Positions 7,656 to 16,407 of a stretch of DNA of 53,297 bases are shown here, piece by piece (position 1 is the first letter of the stretch; every line of letters begins with the position of its first letter). The translations under genes and the position numbers were made by a program. The notes beneath the pieces are model-generated. The model was not told the DNA's origin, ran no database searches, and saw only the letters and a list, made by a program, of their open reading frames with translations. The stretch is taken from the NCBI RefSeq assembly GCF_001546855.1, contig NZ_KQ958172.1, positions 1 to 53,297 on the forward strand, in the 5' to 3' direction. This DNA is from Megasphaera sp. MJR8396C (lineage in GTDB: Bacteria; Bacillota; Negativicutes; Veillonellales; Megasphaeraceae).

Positions 7656-9575
7656 ATGAAAATAATCAATATTGGAATTCTTGCCCATGTAGACGCTGGA
7701 AAGACGACCTTGACGGAGAGCCTGCTATATGCCAGCGGAGCCATTTCAGAACCGGGGAGCGTCGAAAAAGGGACAACGAGGACGGACACCATGTTTTTGG
7801 AGCGGCAGCGTGGGATTACCATTCAAGCGGCAGTCACTTCCTTCCAGTGGCACAGATGTAAAGTTAACATTGTGGATACGCCCGGCCACATGGATTTTTT
7901 GGCGGAGGTGTACCGCTCTTTGGCTGTTTTAGATGGGGCCATCTTGGTGATCTCCGCTAAAGATGGCGTGCAGGCCCAGACCCGTATTCTGTTCCATGCC
8001 CTGCGGAAAATGAACATTCCCACCGTTATCTTTATCAACAAGATCGACCAGGCTGGCGTTGATTTGCAGAGCGTGGTTCAGTCTGTTCGGGATAAGCTCT
8101 CCGCCGATATTATCATCAAGCAGACGGTGTCGCTGTCCCCGGAAATAGTCCTGGAGGAAAATACCGACATAGAAGCATGGGATGCGGTCATCGAAAATAA
8201 CGATGAATTATTGGAAAAGTATATCGCAGGAGAACCAATCAGCCGGGAAAAACTTGCGCGGGAGGAACAGCAGCGGGTTCAAGACGCCTCCCTGTTCCCA
8301 GTCTATCATGGCAGCGCCAAAAATGGCCTTGGCATTCAACCGTTGATGGATGCGGTGACAGGGCTGTTCCAACCGATTGGGGAACAGGGGGGCGCCGCCC
8401 TATGCGGCAGCGTTTTCAAGGTTGAGTACACCGATTGCGGCCAGCGGCGTGTCTATCTACGGTTATACAGCGGAACGCTGCGCCTGCGGGATACGGTGGC
8501 CCTGGCCGGGAGAGAAAAGCTGAAAATCACAGAGATGCGTATTCCATCCAAAGGGGAAATTGTTCGGACAGACACCGCTTATCAGGGTGAAATTGTTATC
8601 CTTCCCAGCGACAGCGTGAGGTTAAACGATGTATTAGGGGACCAAACCCGGCTCCCTCGTAAAAGGTGGCGCGAGGACCCCCTCCCCATGCTGCGGACGA
8701 CGATTGCGCCGAAAACGGCAGCGCAAAGAGAACGGCTGCTGGACGCTCTTACGCAACTTGCGGATACTGACCCGCTTTTGCGTTGCGAAGTGGATTCCAT
8801 CACCCATGAGATCATTCTTTCTTTTTTGGGCCGGGTGCAGTTGGAGGTTGTTTCCGCTTTGCTGTCGGAAAAATACAAGCTTGAAACAGTGGTAAAGGAA
8901 CCCTCCGTCATTTATATGGAGCGGCCGCTCAAAGCAGCCAGCCACACCATCCATATCGAGGTGCCGCCCAACCCGTTTTGGGCATCCATAGGACTGTCTG
9001 TTACACCACTCTCGCTTGGCTCCGGTGTACAATACGAGAGCCGGGTTTCGCTGGGATACTTGAACCAGAGTTTTCAAAACGCTGTCAGGGATGGTATCCG
9101 TTACGGGCTGGAGCAGGGCTTGTTCGGCTGGAACGTAACGGACTGTAAGATTTGCTTTGAATACGGGCTTTATTACAGTCCGGTCAGCACGCCGGCGGAC
9201 TTCCGCTCATTGGCCCCGATTGTATTGGAACAGGCATTGAAGGAATCGGGGACGCAGCTGCTGGAACCTTATCTCTCCTTCATCCTCTATGCGCCCCAGG
9301 AATACCTTTCCAGGGCTTATCATGATGCACCGAAATACTGTGCCACCATCGAAACGGCCCAGGTAAAAAAGGATGAAGTTGTCTTTACTGGCGAGATTCC
9401 CGCCCGCTGTATACAGGCATACCGTACTGATCTGGCCTTTTACACCAACGGGCGGAGCGTATGCCTTACAGAGCTGAAAGGATATCAGGCCGCTGTCGGT
9501 CAGCCGGTCATCCAGCCCCGCCGTCCAAACAGCCGCCTGGACAAGGTGCGCCATATGTTTCAGAAGGTAATGTAA
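7656..9575 (+). CDS. tet(W): Tetracycline resistance ribosomal protection protein Tet(W)
   Basis: A 639-residue EF-G-like GTPase that removes tetracycline from the ribosome. GTPase motifs: G1 AHVDAGKTT (residues 10-18), G2 RGIT, G3 DTPGHMD (74-80), G4 NKID. EF-G-like domains follow, and the C-terminal region holds the residues that displace the drug at the decoding site. Length (639) and the sequence throughout (e.g. [19 protein letters not shown] near the start, [18 protein letters not shown] at the end) fit Tet(W) rather than Tet(O) or Tet(M). By eye no switch to a Tet(O)-like segment is evident, although mosaic tet(O/W) genes are known from Megasphaera. GGAGG lies upstream of the ATG. A methyltransferase gene follows after 50 bases. 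Confidence 0.95.
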   Translation: MKIINIGILAHVDAGKTTLTESLLYASGAISEPGSVEKGTTRTDTMFLERQRGITIQAAVTSFQWHRCKVNIVDTPGHMDFLAEVYRSLAVLDGAILVISAKDGVQAQTRILFHALRKMNIPTVIFINKIDQAGVDLQSVVQSVRDKLSADIIIKQTVSLSPEIVLEENTDIEAWDAVIENNDELLEKYIAGEPISREKLAREEQQRVQDASLFPVYHGSAKNGLGIQPLMDAVTGLFQPIGEQGGAALCGSVFKVEYTDCGQRRVYLRLYSGTLRLRDTVALAGREKLKITEMRIPSKGEIVRTDTAYQGEIVILPSDSVRLNDVLGDQTRLPRKRWREDPLPMLRTTIAPKTAAQRERLLDALTQLADTDPLLRCEVDSITHEIILSFLGRVQLEVVSALLSEKYKLETVVKEPSVIYMERPLKAASHTIHIEVPPNPFWASIGLSVTPLSLGSGVQYESRVSLGYLNQSFQNAVRDGIRYGLEQGLFGWNVTDCKICFEYGLYYSPVSTPADFRSLAPIVLEQALKESGTQLLEPYLSFILYAPQEYLSRAYHDAPKYCATIETAQVKKDEVVFTGEIPARCIQAYRTDLAFYTNGRSVCLTELKGYQAAVGQPVIQPRRPNSRLDKVRHMFQKVM

Positions 9576-9625
9576 AGATACATAATCGTCAAGACGGCAA
9601 CAATCAGAAGTTATGGAGGGTAACA

Positions 9626-10393
9626 ATGGAATATAGTAAGGAAGATTTAATGGAAGCAAAAAAGCAAATTTGGGGAGTGGGAGAGAACATGGGAACAGAG
9701 GAAAGTAAAAAAATCTGGGAGGAGAACGCACAATTTTGGGATAATGCAATGGGTGACGAATCTAATGAATTTCACAGAGAGGTAGTGCGTCCCAAAGTAA
9801 CGGAACTTCTATCTCCTAATCCTGCGGATTACATTTTGGATATTGCGTGTGGCAATGGAAATTATTCTTCGTATCTTGCACAAAGAGGCGCTTCGGTTGT
9901 CGCTTTTGATTACAGCAAAAAAATGATAGAATTGGCTAAAAGACGGCAATCACAATATGCAAAACAAATTGAATTTTGTGTGGCGGATGCGACCGATAGA
10001 AAAAGTATATTAGAATTAAAAAGAAATCGAGCCTTTACGAAAGCAGTTTCTAATATGGCAATTATGGATATTACGGATATTGAACCACTTCTTATGGCTG
10101 TTTATGAACTGTTGCAGGAAAGCGGAATTTTTGTCTTTGCAACGCAACACCCTTGTTTTGTCACGTTGACTGAAAAATATATGACACCGCACAGTTACTA
10201 TGATATAGCGATTGAAGGGCAACCGAAAGAGCAGATTTATTATCATCGTTCCATACAAGATATTTTTAACCTTTGTTTTAGAGCTGGATTTGTCATTGAT
10301 GGATTTTATGAAGAATGTTTTAAAACCAACAAAGAAATTCCTATGGTAATGATAGTAAGGCTTAAGAAGGTAAAACGTGATAGCTTAAAATAA
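9626..10393 (+). CDS. Class I SAM-dependent methyltransferase
   Basis: A 255-residue protein with a class I methyltransferase fold: motif I ILDIACGNGN (about 70-79), acidic motif II VVAFDYSKKMIELAKRR, motif III-like EFCVADATD, and a C-terminal region with ATQHPCF. The target is not known; similarity is of the UbiE/Tam small-molecule type rather than to an rRNA methylase, so it should not be called a resistance gene. The start at 9626 has GGAGGG upstream; a longer frame from 9461 overlaps tet(W) and is rejected. The gene is distinctly AT-rich compared with both neighbours, a sign of separate origin. It lies just after tet(W) and probably moved with it. Confidence 0.8.
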   Translation: MEYSKEDLMEAKKQIWGVGENMGTEESKKIWEENAQFWDNAMGDESNEFHREVVRPKVTELLSPNPADYILDIACGNGNYSSYLAQRGASVVAFDYSKKMIELAKRRQSQYAKQIEFCVADATDRKSILELKRNRAFTKAVSNMAIMDITDIEPLLMAVYELLQESGIFVFATQHPCFVTLTEKYMTPHSYYDIAIEGQPKEQIYYHRSIQDIFNLCFRAGFVIDGFYEECFKTNKEIPMVMIVRLKKVKRDSLK

Positions 10394-10433
10394 ATTCAAG
10401 TTTGTCGGGTAAATAGCAAACCCAGCCGAGCCA

Positions 10434-10475
10434 GTCAACGGTCAAGATGAACGGCGCATATGCGCAGCCGTTGAC
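10434..10475. repeat. Nested inverted repeats upstream of the sigma-like gene
   Basis: GTCAACGG (10434-10441) and CCGTTGAC (10468-10475) enclose a perfect 12-bp palindrome, GCGCATATGCGC (10454-10465). It may be a regulator site or a structured leader. The 10394-10564 gap holds no other recognised feature. Confidence 0.65.
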
Positions 10476-10564
10476 AGCCCCGCCCGCCTTTGCTGGTAGG
10501 CAATCAAGGGGCGACAGCAAGAAGTGCCACCGCCCCGCACTATTATTCAGAAAGGGGAATTTCC

Positions 10565-10987
10565 ATGACCGACCAGATAGCCTATCAAGAATATATCCAG
10601 CGCAGGTACAACGCCTTTTGCAAGACTGTTATCCGCTGTGCCGCCTTGGACAAGATTTTGAAGCTTAAACGGCAATGGGAACGGCAAGTTTCCCTTGACT
10701 ATCTGATGAACGAGAAGTTTGTCCAGTTTGCCGCGTCGGAGCCGGACGAGGAATACCCATTTACCGTCTGCGGTCAGACCGTCCTGCTCTGCAACGCCGC
10801 CCTTGCCGACGCGATCTCTGTTTTGCCGGAGCAGACGCGGGAAGAAATCCTGCGCTATTACTTTCTGCGCCAGCCGCAGCGCGTGATCGGCGCGTGTATT
10901 GGCCGGTCACGCAGCACAGCGGGGCGGCATATCCAGCTTGCCTTGCAGCGGCTACGCGAAGAAATGGGGGTGAGCCGGTATGAGTAG
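10565..10987 (+). CDS. RNA polymerase sigma-70-like factor of the element
   Basis: A 140-residue protein whose C-terminal third fits a sigma region 4 HTH: EILRYYFLRQPQRVIGACIG followed by RSRSTAGRHIQLALQRLREEM. Proteins of this type are common in Firmicute conjugative and mobilizable elements and probably drive their own transfer or maintenance genes. The ATG at 10565 has AAAGGGGA upstream; an earlier in-frame start at 10490 lacks a ribosome site. Its last eight bases overlap the next gene, so the two are translated together. It could be a phage-type regulator rather than a true sigma factor. Confidence 0.75.
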   Translation: MTDQIAYQEYIQRRYNAFCKTVIRCAALDKILKLKRQWERQVSLDYLMNEKFVQFAASEPDEEYPFTVCGQTVLLCNAALADAISVLPEQTREEILRYYFLRQPQRVIGACIGRSRSTAGRHIQLALQRLREEMGVSRYE

Positions 10988-11192
10988 ACTTCTCCCCTAT
11001 GAAACAATCCTCAAAGCCCGTGAGGGCGACCCAGAAGCCGTGAACGCTGTCCTGCTCCACTACGCCGGATATATCCGCTATTTCTCAAAAGTGAACGGGC
11101 AGGTCAACGCCGAGGTGGAGGACTATGTAAAGCAGCGGTTAATTGACTGTCAATTCAAGTTCCGGCTTGACGAACCACCGGACAAGTCATAA
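10980..11192 (+). CDS. Small helix-turn-helix protein
   Basis: A 70-residue protein of the kind found directly after sigma-like genes in Tn916-type and related elements (helix_turn_helix_16 type). It begins MSRLLPYETILKAREGDPEA and has DYVKQRLIDCQFKFRL near the end. It overlaps the sigma-like gene by eight bases and is followed by a strong terminator. It probably acts with the sigma-like factor in regulating the element; no target can be named. Confidence 0.75.
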   Translation: MSRLLPYETILKAREGDPEAVNAVLLHYAGYIRYFSKVNGQVNAEVEDYVKQRLIDCQFKFRLDEPPDKS

Positions 11193-11227
11193 AAACTGAA
11201 TACCAGCCGCCACCGACGCGGCCAGCG

Positions 11228-11265
11228 AAAGCAGTAAGTCTTGAAAAAGATTTACTGCTTTTTTT
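11228..11265 (+). terminator. Terminator after the sigma-HTH pair
   Basis: AAAGCAGTAAGTCTT (11228-11242), loop GAAA, then AAGATTTACTGCTTT (11247-11261) and a run of T to 11265. Fourteen of 15 positions pair canonically (one G-T). Confidence 0.9.
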
Positions 11266-11689
11266 GTTGTCCGGCTCCGCTCCCGGCCATTTTGCCCCCT
11301 GCCGGTTGTAGTAGTAAGCGAGGAGGGAATTTTTCTGCCCTGGTGTTTGGCATTTGGAGCATTTACCCGTAGTAGAGGGCAAAGAGAAAGGATTTCTCCA
11401 ACACCGGGTAGAAACCACTGCGTCCGGTGTCATTTTAGCGAAAGCGGGCAGGAATGCCCTTTACAGGATTAGTAGTAGCAGAAAAAGAGAAACAAACTTT
11501 TGTGGTTGCAGTTTTCCAAAAAAGTGGCGGACGGAAGTGAGAGAAAGTTTGCAGTCACGGAGAGCAAGTTTCTACCACGGTGCCAAAATCCGCAATTCTG
11601 CAGTTTTGCCCCTCGCGGGAAACTTGTTGGGGAGTGCCTTCCCCAAACCCTGCTCATGCGCCCTTACGGGCGAGAAAGGAGGTCACACC
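11266..11689 (+). other. Non-coding region before mobC, candidate oriT
   Basis: No protein gene is convincing in this 424-base stretch. Two hairpins lie just before mobC: TTGGGGA/TCCCCAA (11627-11646) and CGCCC/GGGCG (11659-11672). Relaxase genes of this type normally have their transfer origin here, with an inverted repeat near the nick. Placement is by position only; the nick base cannot be read. Confidence 0.4.
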
Positions 11690-12088
11690 ATGCGAAAGAA
11701 ATACAACACGCCCCACCGCAGCCGCGTTGTGAAAACCCGGCTGTCCGAAGATGAGTATGCCGACTTCACAGCGCGGCTTGCGCCCTATGGTATCAGCCAG
11801 TCCGAATTTCTCCGGCAGGCGATACGGCGGGCGACCATACGCCCGGTTGTCCATGTGTCGTCGGTCAATGACGAGTTGCTTTCCGCTGTCGGGAAGCTGA
11901 CAGCCGAGTACGGCAGGATCGGCGGCAACCTCAATCAGATTGCCCGGTATCTGAACGAATACGGCGTACCCTACAACACCCTTTCCGGCGAGGTACGCGC
12001 CGCCATATCCGACCTTGCCGTCCTCAAGTATGAAGTCCTCAAGAAAGTAGGTGACGCGGTTGGCAACACTCAAGCATATCAACTCTAA
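11690..12088 (+). CDS. mobC: MobC-like plasmid mobilization relaxosome protein
   Basis: A 132-residue protein with a ribbon-helix-helix-like N-terminus (RVVKTRLSEDEYADFTARL) and the MobC signature IGGNLNQIARYLN at about residues 87-99. MobC proteins bind oriT and help melt it for the relaxase. The ATG at 11690 has AAAGGAGG eight bases upstream, a very strong site; a longer frame from 11354 is rejected. The 3' end overlaps the relaxase gene, as is usual for mobC-mobA pairs. Confidence 0.88.
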   Translation: MRKKYNTPHRSRVVKTRLSEDEYADFTARLAPYGISQSEFLRQAIRRATIRPVVHVSSVNDELLSAVGKLTAEYGRIGGNLNQIARYLNEYGVPYNTLSGEVRAAISDLAVLKYEVLKKVGDAVGNTQAYQL

Positions 12089-13685
12089 AAACGCCGACTA
12101 CGGAGCCGCCGAGCAATATCTTCTCTTTGAGCATGACGAGTTTACCATGAAGCCCGTCCTTGATGAAACCGGCAGGCTTATCCCCCGCGAGGACTACCGG
12201 CTGTCCACGCTGAACTGCGACGGGGAGGATTTTGCCGTTGCGTGTATGCGGGCCAATCTCCGCTATCAGAAAAACCAGCGGCGGGAAGATGTGAAAAGCC
12301 ACCACTACATCATCAGCTTTGACCCGCGGGACGGGCCGGACAACGGCCTGACCGTAGACCGGGCGCAGGCGTTGGGGGAACAATTCTGTAAAGAGCATTT
12401 TCCCGGCCACCAGGCCCTTGTCTGCACCCACCCGGACGGGCATAACCACAGCGGCAACATTCATGTGCATATCGTCATAAACAGCCTGCGGATTGAGGAA
12501 GTGCCGTTCCTGCCCTACATGGACAGGCCGGCCGATACGAAAGTCGGCTGCAAGCACCGATGTACCGACGCTGCCCTGCGCTACTTCAAATCCGAAGTCA
12601 TGGAGATGTGCCACCGGGAGGGGCTTTATCAAATCGACCTCTTGAACGGCAGCAAGAACCGCGTCACCGACCGGGAGTATTGGGCGCAGAAAAAGGGACA
12701 GGCCGCGCTGGACAAGCAGAACGCCCCCATGATTGCCGATAGTATCACGCCCCGGCAGACCAAGTTTGAAACGAACAAGGAGAAGCTGCGGCAGACCCTA
12801 CGGAAAGCCCTTGCCACCGCCGCCAGCTTTGACGAGTTTTCCTCTCTGTTGCTGCAGGAGGGTGTGACCGTCAAGGAGAGCCGGGGGCGGCTTTCCTACC
12901 TCACGCCGGACAGGACAAAGCCAATTACCGCCCGGAAGCTGGGCGACGATTTTGACCGCGCCGCTGTCTTTGCCGTTTTAGAGCAAAACGCCGCCAGAGC
13001 AGCCGAAGCGCCAGCCAGATCCCCCGATCCCCCACGCACCATAAAAGACCGCTTGCAGGTTGCCAGAGCCGAGATAGCCGCCCCGAAACAGGACGGAGTG
13101 CAGCGGCTTGTGGACATTGAGCAGAAAATGGCCGAGGGCAAAGGCCGGGGCTATGAACGCTGGGCGAAGATACACAATCTGAAGCAGGCCGCCAAAACGC
13201 TGTCCGTCTACCAGCAATACGGCTTTACTTCCCCGGAGCAGTTAGAAGCCGCCGTTGACACCGCCTATCAGAAAATGCGCCAGACCAGCGGCGAACTGAA
13301 AGCACTGGAAACGAAGCTGCAAGGGAAAAAGAAGTTGCAGCGGCAGGTGTTGGCCTACGCCCAGACCAAGGCCGCCCGCGACGGGCTGCGGGCACAGAAA
13401 TCCGAGAAAGCCCGCGCCGCATACCGGCAGGCCCATGAGAGCGATTTTATCATAGCCGACGCAGCAGCCCGGTATTTCAAGGCGCATGGCATTACCAAGC
13501 TGCCCGCCCGGAAAGCGTTGCAGGCCGAGATCGAGCAGCTTATCTCCGAGAAAGACGGCCTGTATAACACCTATCACGAACAGAAACAGCGGTTCAAGGA
13601 GTTGCAGACCGTCAAGCGGAACATCGACCAGATTTTGCGCCGGGACGAGCCGCACCGCAGAAAGGAGCAGAGCCATGAGCGATAA
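12060..13685 (+). CDS. Relaxase/mobilization nuclease (MobA/VirD2-like)
   Basis: A 542-residue relaxase that should nick oriT and lead the transferred strand. The N-terminal domain has candidate catalytic Tyr residues in NADYGAAEQYL (Tyr14, Tyr20) and the metal-binding His cluster HPDGHNHSGNIHVHIVINS near residue 125. The C-terminal half is Lys/Gln/Glu-rich and predicted coiled coil (ALETKLQGKKKLQRQ and similar). I prefer TTG at 12060 as the start because AGGTGA lies five bases before it; a GTG at 12051 is also in frame. It overlaps mobC by 29 bases and the next gene by 11, forming a coupled mobC-relaxase-VLP operon. Confidence 0.9.
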   Translation: MATLKHINSKNADYGAAEQYLLFEHDEFTMKPVLDETGRLIPREDYRLSTLNCDGEDFAVACMRANLRYQKNQRREDVKSHHYIISFDPRDGPDNGLTVDRAQALGEQFCKEHFPGHQALVCTHPDGHNHSGNIHVHIVINSLRIEEVPFLPYMDRPADTKVGCKHRCTDAALRYFKSEVMEMCHREGLYQIDLLNGSKNRVTDREYWAQKKGQAALDKQNAPMIADSITPRQTKFETNKEKLRQTLRKALATAASFDEFSSLLLQEGVTVKESRGRLSYLTPDRTKPITARKLGDDFDRAAVFAVLEQNAARAAEAPARSPDPPRTIKDRLQVARAEIAAPKQDGVQRLVDIEQKMAEGKGRGYERWAKIHNLKQAAKTLSVYQQYGFTSPEQLEAAVDTAYQKMRQTSGELKALETKLQGKKKLQRQVLAYAQTKAARDGLRAQKSEKARAAYRQAHESDFIIADAAARYFKAHGITKLPARKALQAEIEQLISEKDGLYNTYHEQKQRFKELQTVKRNIDQILRRDEPHRRKEQSHER

Positions 13686-14061
13686 CCTGCCCCACATGGA
13701 CTACCGCCAGCACCGGCGGGCGCGGCGGCTGGTACATGAGTGCTGTAACTACGATGAGGGGAACTGCCTGCTATTGGACGACGGGGAGCCTTGCGTGTGC
13801 GTCCAGAGCATTTCCTTTTCCCTCATGTGCCACTGGTTCCGTGTGGCTGTCCTGCCCCTTGACGGGGAGCTGGCCGCAGCCCTCTTGTGCCGGGGAAGCC
13901 GGAAACGGTGTGCCGTCTGCGGGGCGGCCTTTGTCCCCAAATCCAACCGGGGAAAATACTGCCCCGACTGCGCCGGGCGCATGAAGAAAATCAAAGCCGC
14001 CGAGAGAAAGCGGAAACAAAGGCAGAGATGTCACGCTTTAGAGCCTTTCAAACCCGCATAA
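13675..14061 (+). CDS. Cysteine-rich VLP-domain protein
   Basis: A 128-residue protein with many Cys residues: ECCNYDEGNCLLLDDGEPC, then CAVCGAAFVPKSNRGKYCPDC, the latter a probable zinc-binding CxxC...CxxC knuckle followed by a basic helix, KAAERKRKQRQR. Proteins of this kind are encoded directly after relaxases in many Clostridia elements; their role is unknown. The ATG at 13675 has AAAGGAG upstream. The basic end suggests nucleic acid binding (inference). Confidence 0.8.
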   Translation: MSDNLPHMDYRQHRRARRLVHECCNYDEGNCLLLDDGEPCVCVQSISFSLMCHWFRVAVLPLDGELAAALLCRGSRKRCAVCGAAFVPKSNRGKYCPDCAGRMKKIKAAERKRKQRQRCHALEPFKPA

Positions 14062-14133
14062 ATCAAGGCTTTTTTCGTGGGTGTCAAAGGGTACGCGATA
14101 CATTTATCCTTTTCCCCCGGAAACGGCGTTTTA

Positions 14134-14928
14134 ATGCGTGACAATACGCCAAAATCAACCCGAACACAGGGAGGTGATCCTATCGCTGATTATATCAGGG
14201 CAGACACGCGGCTGCCCGCCTATCTGCCGTATCCCCGTTTCCTGCTGAAAATGGAGATTTCACAGACCGCCAAGCTGCTGTATTCGCTGCTGTTAGACCG
14301 TTCCACCCTCTCCCAGAAAAACAAGTGGCTGGACGACGAGGGCAGGATTTATATTATCTATCCCATCGCGGAGATAGCAGAAATACTGGATAAAGGCAGC
14401 ACCACCATCAAGGGGGCGCTTAATGAACTGGACACGGCGGGGCTGTTGGAACGGGAACGGGGCGGCTTCTCCGCACCGAACCGGCTTTATGTCAAAGTAC
14501 CGCCAGTGCCACAGGTACAGTTTTCAGACCAACTGATGGCCGGAAGTCCGCCCCTCATAGAGCCGGAAAACCGTCCTACTGATGGTCAGAAAACCGACCT
14601 TATGATGGTCGGAAAACCGTCCCCTAACCAAACTACTATAAACAACCTTACAGAGAGCCAAACAAAGGGAGTGAGTGGGGGGCCGTCCGCGCCCTATGGC
14701 CGATATGGAAATATTTTTCTGTCACAGACCGAATACGACGAGTTGCAGGCAGAGTACCCTGACAGGCTGGAACGGTTCATCGAGGAAATGAGCCGCTACC
14801 TTGCCGCCAACGGGAAAAGCTACCAGAACTATGCCGCCGCCCTGCGGATATGGGCGGGGAACGACAAAAAGGAAGCCCCTAAAAAGGGCATACCAGACTA
14901 CTCATGCAAGGAGGGCGAGAGTTTATGA
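14134..14928 (+). CDS. RepA-type replication initiator of the element
   Basis: The N-terminal half fits the RepA_N domain of replication initiators: ADYIRADTRLPAYLPYPRFL, KLLYSLLLDRSTLSQKN, RIYIIYPIAEIAEIL and a winged-helix region STTIKGALNELDTAGLLER. The C-terminal part has LSQTEYDELQAEYPDRLERF, a DnaB/DnaD-like helical end. It suggests the excised circle can replicate. The start is uncertain. ATG at 14134 has no ribosome site, nor has GTG at 14077. A near-perfect site, GGGAGGTGATCC (14169-14180), faces an ATC codon at 14182, where homologous proteins would begin (IADYIRADTR). From ATC the product is 248 residues. The stop overlaps the DnaC-like start (ATGA). Confidence 0.82.
   Translation: MRDNTPKSTRTQGGDPIADYIRADTRLPAYLPYPRFLLKMEISQTAKLLYSLLLDRSTLSQKNKWLDDEGRIYIIYPIAEIAEILDKGSTTIKGALNELDTAGLLERERGGFSAPNRLYVKVPPVPQVQFSDQLMAGSPPLIEPENRPTDGQKTDLMMVGKPSPNQTTINNLTESQTKGVSGGPSAPYGRYGNIFLSQTEYDELQAEYPDRLERFIEEMSRYLAANGKSYQNYAAALRIWAGNDKKEAPKKGIPDYSCKEGESL
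14169..14184 (+). promoter_or_regulatory. Strong ribosome binding site facing an ATC codon
   Basis: GGGAGGTGATCC (14169-14180) matches the anti-Shine-Dalgarno sequence almost completely. Seven bases after GGAGG is ATC (14182-14184), in frame with the RepA-like protein and at the expected N-terminus. ATC is not a standard start, though AUU is used by infC in E. coli. Either a rare start or a start codon lost by mutation. Confidence 0.6.
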
Positions 14929-15767
14929 AGAATGAAATCAACGCGGTTTTGGAGAATATGACGACCACCATCCCGGAGCCGGAGGACTACACCGGCGAGG
15001 ACGGTTTACTGTACTGCGGCAAGTGCCGCAAGCCGAAAGAAGCCTATTTTGCGCCGGATAAGGCCGCTATCTTCGGGCGCGACCGCCACCCGGCAGAGTG
15101 CGACTGCCAGAGAACCGCCCGCGAGGAACGGGAAGCCGCCGAAAAGCGGCGCAGACACCTTGACACCGTGGAAGAACTGAAACGCCGGGGCTTTACCGAC
15201 CCCACCATGCGGGACTGGACTTTCGAGAACGACAACGGCAGGAACCCGCAGACCGGGCTTGCCCGCCGGTATGTGGAGCATTGGGAAGATATGCGGACAG
15301 ACAATATCGGCTGCCTGTTCTGGGGCGGCGTAGGCACCGGCAAAAGCTACCTTGCAGGCTGTATCGCAAACGCCCTCATGGAGAAAGAAATCCCCGTCCG
15401 CATGACGAACTTTGCTCTTATCCTCAATGACCTTGCCGCCAGCTTTGAGGGGCGCAACGAGTACATTTCCCGCCTTTGTCGTTATCCGCTGCTGATCCTT
15501 GACGACTTCGGCATGGAACGCGGGACGGAATACGGGCTGGAACAGGTGTTCAATGTGATTGACAGCCGTTACCGCAGCGGCAAGCCGCTGATCGTCACGA
15601 CCAACCTTACGCTGGACGACCTGCACAACCCGGAGGACACCGCCCATTCCCGGATTTATGACCGCCTGCTTTCCATGTGCGTCCCGGTACGCTTTACCGG
15701 CGACAACTTCCGGCAGGAAACCGCCAAGCGGAAAATGGAGAGCATGAAGAAACTGATTACCGACTGA
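14925..15767 (+). CDS. DnaC/IstB-like ATP-binding protein
   Basis: A 280-residue AAA+ protein of the DnaC/DnaI helicase-loader type. An N-terminal zinc-type Cys set (C31, C34, C59, C61) precedes Walker A GGVGTGKS (134-141) and Walker B LLILDDFG; sensor residues follow in IVTTNLTLDDL. Helicase loaders bring the host replicative helicase to an opened origin, which fits its position straight after the RepA-like gene with an ATGA overlap. ATG at 14925 is preferred because AGGAGGG lies about 10 bases upstream; ATG at 14904 has none. The second role known for the fold, IstB of IS21, is unlikely since no IstA is present. Confidence 0.88.
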   Translation: MKNEINAVLENMTTTIPEPEDYTGEDGLLYCGKCRKPKEAYFAPDKAAIFGRDRHPAECDCQRTAREEREAAEKRRRHLDTVEELKRRGFTDPTMRDWTFENDNGRNPQTGLARRYVEHWEDMRTDNIGCLFWGGVGTGKSYLAGCIANALMEKEIPVRMTNFALILNDLAASFEGRNEYISRLCRYPLLILDDFGMERGTEYGLEQVFNVIDSRYRSGKPLIVTTNLTLDDLHNPEDTAHSRIYDRLLSMCVPVRFTGDNFRQETAKRKMESMKKLITD

Positions 15768-15781
15768 AAGGAGTATTGCCT

Positions 15782-15976
15782 ATGGCAGATAACAAGCAGC
15801 ACGACACCCGCACCACCCGCCGCCCTGACTGTGTGACGGAAATCCGCATGGGCAATTCCGTCCTTGTCGTGTCCGGCTATTTCAAGAAAGACACCACAAC
15901 CACAGCCGCCGACAAAATGGCGCGGGTACTGGAAGCGGAAGCCGCTGCTACACAGGAGCCGACTTATCCGGCGTGA
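15782..15976 (+). CDS. tnpW: TnpW-family small transposon protein
   Basis: A 64-residue protein of the small TnpW family known from Tn4451-type elements: CVTEIRMGNSVLVVSGYFKK in the middle, then a helical end DKMARVLEAEAAA. Its function is unknown. AAAGGAG precedes the ATG at 15782, 14 bases after the DnaC-like stop, so it ends the replication operon. Confidence 0.75.
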   Translation: MADNKQHDTRTTRRPDCVTEIRMGNSVLVVSGYFKKDTTTTAADKMARVLEAEAAATQEPTYPA

Positions 15977-16040
15977 ACCGGGGCATGGAAAAGCGGCCAT
16001 GCCAGGGAGCATGACCGCTGGAACGAAAATCGGAAGTGCT

Positions 16041-16241
16041 TTAGCAATTCTTAATCTCATTCTCTATAAAATAATTTGCAATTTCAAAGGCTTTTATTCT
16101 TCTCTTTGCCAATGTGATTTGTGATTTATAACGCTCGGAATTATCCTTTGATTCAAATGTTTTTACTGTTTCTCTTAGCTTGTGCAGAGTTGAATCAATT
16201 TGCCTTTTGGCCGCGGTTAATTCATCTATTGTATACTTCAT
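16041..16241 (-). CDS. Small conserved hypothetical protein, opposite strand to the recombinase
   Basis: A 66-residue, Lys-rich helical protein beginning MKYTIDELTAAKRQIDSTLHKL. It is read away from the recombinase gene. AAAGGAG lies before its ATG at 16241. Small proteins of this look occur beside recombinase genes in other mobile elements. Possible roles are recombination directionality or regulation of the divergent recombinase gene, but nothing in the sequence decides. The region is AT-rich compared with the mob-rep genes. Confidence 0.7.
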   Translation of the reverse strand: MKYTIDELTAAKRQIDSTLHKLRETVKTFESKDNSERYKSQITLAKRRIKAFEIANYFIENEIKNC

Positions 16242-16407
16242 GTTTTCTCCTTTAACTTCTGATTTTTTTGTTAAATCAGAGTATACCACGGAGTTATGAA
16301 CTTTTCTACTGCAAATATGGGACGACAACCCATACCATAAAAATCGGAAAATTGAAAAGCTGTAAAGAAGCAAATTTAACGCTTTTGCCGCTGTACAGCC
16401 CCCGCCG

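Noticed and set aside
7656-9575. Mosaic tet(O/W) gene as reported for Megasphaera
   Set aside because: By eye the protein reads as Tet(W) throughout; no Tet(O)-like segment was seen. A nucleotide alignment would be decisive.
11354-11689. N-terminal extension of MobC from 11354
   Set aside because: A far better ribosome site precedes ATG 11690, and the extension is not typical of MobC proteins.
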